In this document: one piece after another, positions 14,131-16,859 of the stretch | Layout: each line of letters begins with the position of its first letter | How positions within the stretch are numbered: the first letter of the stretch is position 1 | NCBI GenBank assembly: GCA_959608625.1 | Contig: CAUHQV010000046.1 | Location: forward strand, 1 to 16,859 | Source of the DNA: an uncultured Flavobacteriales bacterium | Lineage (GTDB): Bacteria > Bacteroidota > Bacteroidia > Flavobacteriales > UBA1820 | DNA length: 16,859 nt | Direction of reading: 5' to 3' | Position numbers and translations under genes: made by a program | The notes under the pieces: generated by a model | Database searches by the model: none | Told to the model about the DNA's origin: nothing | What the model saw: the letters and a program-made list of their open reading frames with translations, nothing else

Positions 14131-15621
14131 ATGATAAAAAACACTTTGGAGCAAAAGCTCTCCCAGCGTTTTTCGCCCTCGCAGATCCAGTTGATGAATA
14201 TGCTGGCTATGCCTGTGGTTGCCTTCGAGGAATACCTGTCCAACGAGATAGAATCCAATCCCGCCCTCGACGCGGATTATTCAGCCGATCCTTCGGAGGC
14301 GGAACGGGAGCCATCTGCCGACGATCCGGAATCCTCGTCTGCGGAAGAGGATGCCCTTCCCGCAGACGACCGGGACGATTTCGACATTTCGGACTATATG
14401 TTCGAGGATGAAAATCCGGATTACATCCCATCCTCCCAGCGGGATGGGGAGGCCGGCGACCGAAATTCTTTCATCGCCGCACAGGGGGCGCAAAATTCGT
14501 TCACCGAACATCTGCTCGGACAACTCCGCATGGAGCCCCTGACCGAAAAACAGATGGTCATCGGGCGGTACATCATCGGCAATATCGATTCCGACGGATA
14601 CCTGCGCCGGGACTTGCAGTCCATTTCGGACGACTTGGCCTTCACCGCCTCCGTAGAAGCTTCGCAAGAAGAGATACGGAAGGTTTTGGAGATTATCCAA
14701 ACCTTCGACCCCCCGGGTGTGGGCGCCCTGTCGCTGCAACAGTGCTTACTGCTACAACTCCAGGAGGAGTCCGATAATCCCGCGACCGCACTGGCCCGAC
14801 GGGTCCTTACGGATTTCTTTGATGAACTGGGCAAAAAAAACTACGACCGTATCCTGGAAAGGACCGGATGTTCGCCCGAAGAACTTTCCCGGGCCGTTTC
14901 GGAAATAGCCCGACTGAACCCTAAACCGGGCGGGAATTATTCGCAGGACATATCCGAAGTCCAGTCCCTGGGCGTGACCCCCGATTTCGTGATCCGGATA
15001 GAGGACAACCGGATAGAAGTCGGCTTGGCGGGCATGGAGAACATCCCCCAACTAAAAGTATCCCGTCAGTATTCGGAAATGCTCCGCGATCTGGGGAAAG
15101 TCAAAAAACCCTCGCGCAGCCAACAGGAAACGGTTTCTTTTGTGCGGAGTAAAATCGACTCGGCCCGATGGTTTATCGACGCGGTCAACCAGCGCCGCTC
15201 CACTTTACTGCGCATCATGCGCGCCATCGCCAAACGCCAGGAAAAATACCTGTTGTCGGGCGACGTAGCGGATATGGTTCCTCTGGGACTGAAAGATATC
15301 GCGGCGGACGTATCGATGGATATTTCGACCGTATCGAGGGTCGCCTCCCAAAAATATGCCGATACTCCCTACGGCGTGATACGGTTGAAAGATTTTTTCA
15401 GCGAAGGCGCCGTCAACCGGGAAGGAGAAGATATTTCGACCCGGGAGATCAAACAAAGCCTGGCTACGGTAATAGGCAGCGAAGACAAAAAAGCTCCCCT
15501 GACCGACGAGCAACTCACCGCCATCCTCACGGACAAGGGATACAATATCGCCCGCCGCACGGTCGCTAAATACAGGGAAGCTTTAGGATTTCCTACCGCC
15601 CGCCTGCGCCGGGAAATATGA
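14131..15621 (+). CDS. rpoN: RNA polymerase sigma-54 factor
   Basis: The 496-residue protein directs RNA polymerase to -24/-12 promoters and needs an ATP-dependent activator to open them. Region I (1-50) shows LEQKLSQRFSPSQIQLMNML and the Gln/Leu-rich pattern through SNEIESNPAL. Region II (about 50-125) is long and acidic (for example SADDPESSSAEEDALPADD). The core-binding region follows from about 130, with TFDPPGVGALSLQQCL. The DNA-binding part includes LKDIAADVSMDISTVSRV, the helix-turn-helix, and the RpoN box ARRTVAKYRE (474-483) near the C-terminus. All domains are complete. The ATG at 14131 fits the family start (MIKNTLEQKL). No activator gene and no convincing -24/-12 promoter was noticed in the window. 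Confidence 0.96.
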   Translation: MIKNTLEQKLSQRFSPSQIQLMNMLAMPVVAFEEYLSNEIESNPALDADYSADPSEAEREPSADDPESSSAEEDALPADDRDDFDISDYMFEDENPDYIPSSQRDGEAGDRNSFIAAQGAQNSFTEHLLGQLRMEPLTEKQMVIGRYIIGNIDSDGYLRRDLQSISDDLAFTASVEASQEEIRKVLEIIQTFDPPGVGALSLQQCLLLQLQEESDNPATALARRVLTDFFDELGKKNYDRILERTGCSPEELSRAVSEIARLNPKPGGNYSQDISEVQSLGVTPDFVIRIEDNRIEVGLAGMENIPQLKVSRQYSEMLRDLGKVKKPSRSQQETVSFVRSKIDSARWFIDAVNQRRSTLLRIMRAIAKRQEKYLLSGDVADMVPLGLKDIAADVSMDISTVSRVASQKYADTPYGVIRLKDFFSEGAVNREGEDISTREIKQSLATVIGSEDKKAPLTDEQLTAILTDKGYNIARRTVAKYREALGFPTARLRREI

Positions 15622-16256
15622 ATGAAAATGTCATGAAGAAAAACAGATTCTGGAAAATAATCTCTTTTTTGTTCAATCCGCTGCTGGCTCCCCTGTGGTG
15701 CGTAGCGTTATATTATTTCCTTACCCCGCGGATGTTCCTTCCCCTGGAGGCCATTTACACGGCTGTCGTAGTCGCCATGGCTACCGTCATCATTCCTCTG
15801 CCCGTTTTGTTGTTGCTGAAAGTAACGGGGAAGATCGAAAGCATGTCCCTCCATCAGGCCTATGAACGCCGCCTGCCCCTGCTATTGATCTGTATCCTGA
15901 TGGCCTGCGCCGTAAAGTTCTATCTGGCAGCAAGAGTGGCTCCCGCCATCCCTTTGGCACTGGGAGCAGCCGCCATATCGGTGCTTATCACGTATATATC
16001 CCTTTATTGGGACAAAATCAGCCTGCATGCCATGGGAATGGCAGGAGTAATCTGTTTTGTGTTCATGATGATGATAGAATGGAGAGCGCCCTTATCCTAT
16101 GCCCTACCGGTACTTATTCCAATGCTTGTCATTTACGACCTGGTCGTAATGGCCCGCATGGAACTGGGACGGCATAACATCCGCCAGATCGTTTTAGGAA
16201 CCCTTGTGGGCACCCTGCCTCAAATCCTGGTATTCGCTTTCCTATACAATAGATAA
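15618..16256 (+). CDS. Degenerate PAP2-like integral membrane protein
   Basis: The 212-residue product has about six hydrophobic segments (roughly 12-34, 47-69, 87-106, 110-131, 137-154 and 160-178, with a further one near the C-terminus). Motif remnants resemble PAP2 phosphatases: YERRLP (82-87), WDKISLH (131-137) where PAP2 has the PSGH motif, and ARMELGRHNIRQIVLG (179-194), like SRxxxxxHxxxxVxxG. Similar PAP2-like membrane proteins occur in Bacteroidota. The exact PAP2 signatures are incomplete, so activity on lipid phosphates is uncertain. The start overlaps the rpoN stop as ATGA (15618-15621), implying translational coupling; an inner ATG at 15633 is the alternative. Confidence 0.6.
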   Translation: MNENVMKKNRFWKIISFLFNPLLAPLWCVALYYFLTPRMFLPLEAIYTAVVVAMATVIIPLPVLLLLKVTGKIESMSLHQAYERRLPLLLICILMACAVKFYLAARVAPAIPLALGAAAISVLITYISLYWDKISLHAMGMAGVICFVFMMMIEWRAPLSYALPVLIPMLVIYDLVVMARMELGRHNIRQIVLGTLVGTLPQILVFAFLYNR

Positions 16257-16303
16257 AAAATTATTTATATCATCCTTTTATCAATAATTAATCATCAATC
16301 ATC

Positions 16304-16507
16304 ATGAAGTTAAAAACTGCTACGCTATTGGCCGTTATTGGAGTTTGCCTATTCCTACTGTGCCATCTGGCCTACCCGATCATCTCATTTTCTGGGCTGT
16401 CTTACGAAATCGCGGGGCCCATATATACTGTTTGTCAACTTTTTGGAGTAGTCTCATGGGTGTTTATTTTGTTGTTCTTTATTACATTATATAAAAATCA
16501 AAAATGA
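16304..16507 (+). CDS. Small membrane protein, function unknown
   Basis: The 67-residue product has two hydrophobic segments (about 5-27 and 37-61) and a short charged tail (YKNQK). The family is not recognised. It follows a 47-base AT-rich gap with no clear promoter box and is separated from the next gene by one base, so the two are probably translated from one transcript. Base composition from here on is visibly richer in A and T than in the rest of the window. Confidence 0.6.
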   Translation: MKLKTATLLAVIGVCLFLLCHLAYPIISFSGLSYEIAGPIYTVCQLFGVVSWVFILLFFITLYKNQK

Positions 16508-16508
16508 A

Positions 16509-16859
16509 ATGGAAAAAGAAGAAAATTACCGTCCTTTTGTTGAAGCAGAAGAAAAAGAAGACATCAAAAATATCTTGGGAGTAAATGAACAATCGCCAGA
16601 AAGCCCCAACCGCACCGTATCGCATCACGGAGGAGCCGAAACCTTTCTGAGCGGACTGGCCACTTTTATTCTGGTAGCTGGCTGTCTAGGCTGTTTGATA
16701 TTGCTTATAGTGGGATTTTCCTTATTAGGAGGCCGATCTTATGAAGAAGCCATAGGAATTTATTGCCTTCTTTCGATCATCCCAGCCCTGCTTTCGGTAG
16801 TGACCACTTGGGCTTTACTACGAGTTATCGTAAACATTTCAAATAATTTGCATGATATC
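16509..16859 (+). CDS. Predicted membrane protein, partial
   Basis: The frame is open from the ATG at 16509 to the window edge (117 codons), so the C-terminus is missing. An acidic, polar N-terminal part (1-45, rich in Glu and Asp) is followed by two hydrophobic segments (about 50-74 and 82-108) and a short polar stretch. No family is recognised. The start is one base after the stop of the preceding small membrane protein. The arrangement suggests a two-gene membrane unit downstream of rpoN. Confidence 0.65.
   Translation, partial: MEKEENYRPFVEAEEKEDIKNILGVNEQSPESPNRTVSHHGGAETFLSGLATFILVAGCLGCLILLIVGFSLLGGRSYEEAIGIYCLLSIIPALLSVVTTWALLRVIVNISNNLHDI

Noticed and set aside
14131..15621. Sigma-54 dependent promoters within the window
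   Set aside because: I looked for TGGCAC-N5-TTGCA-like elements in intergenic regions. Only isolated TGGCAC occurrences were seen, without the matching -12 part.
16283..16303. Short repeated ATCA/ATCAATC units just before the small membrane protein gene
   Set aside because: The run is only about 20 bases of simple AT-rich sequence. It is too short and irregular for a CRISPR or other defined repeat.

Overview
The window looks like chromosome from a Bacteroidota bacterium, most likely of the order Bacteroidales. The grounds are three: several intergenic regions carry the Bacteroidota-type -7 promoter box TAnnTTTG; DUF3078 and DUF4293 proteins, which belong to that phylum, are present; and lipoprotein and signal-peptide features fit. 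A Rikenellaceae/Alistipes-like source is a guess from gene style and fairly high GC. No rRNA, tRNA, CRISPR array, insertion sequence or phage gene is visible. No gene-free stretch reaches 300 bases; the longest gap is about 183 bases (874-1056) and holds a terminator and a promoter.

Left part (1-5659, all minus strand): the 5' part of a family 39-like membrane glycosyltransferase that runs off the edge; a prs-rplY pair (PRPP synthase and ribosomal protein L25/CTC) ending in a strong terminator; and a dxs-DUF3078 pair (isoprenoid precursor synthesis plus a predicted outer-membrane or periplasmic protein). A divergent promoter region separates dxs from a small DUF4293 membrane protein (5810-6211, plus), which ends at a terminator and converges on comF (6298-7014, minus).

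Middle (7142-14024, all plus): pgi, then three consecutive glycoside hydrolase family 18 (chitinase-like) genes. The first is a lipoprotein with a surface-export-type signal and an Ig-like domain, followed by its own terminator. The second and third are close paralogues with ordinary signal peptides, tightly packed with an unrecognised 162-residue protein that has an Rx4H (HEPN-like) motif, and followed by a secreted SGNH/GDSL hydrolase with a GxDLY domain. Together these could form a small secreted system for a GlcNAc-containing or acylated glycan, without SusC/SusD genes in view. The paralogues have lost conserved positions of the GH18 signature while keeping the catalytic DxDxE core, which makes them the most interesting feature here.

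Right end (14131-16859, plus): rpoN (sigma-54), overlapped by 4 bases by a degenerate PAP2-like membrane protein, then an AT-richer tail with two small membrane proteins, the second cut by the window edge.
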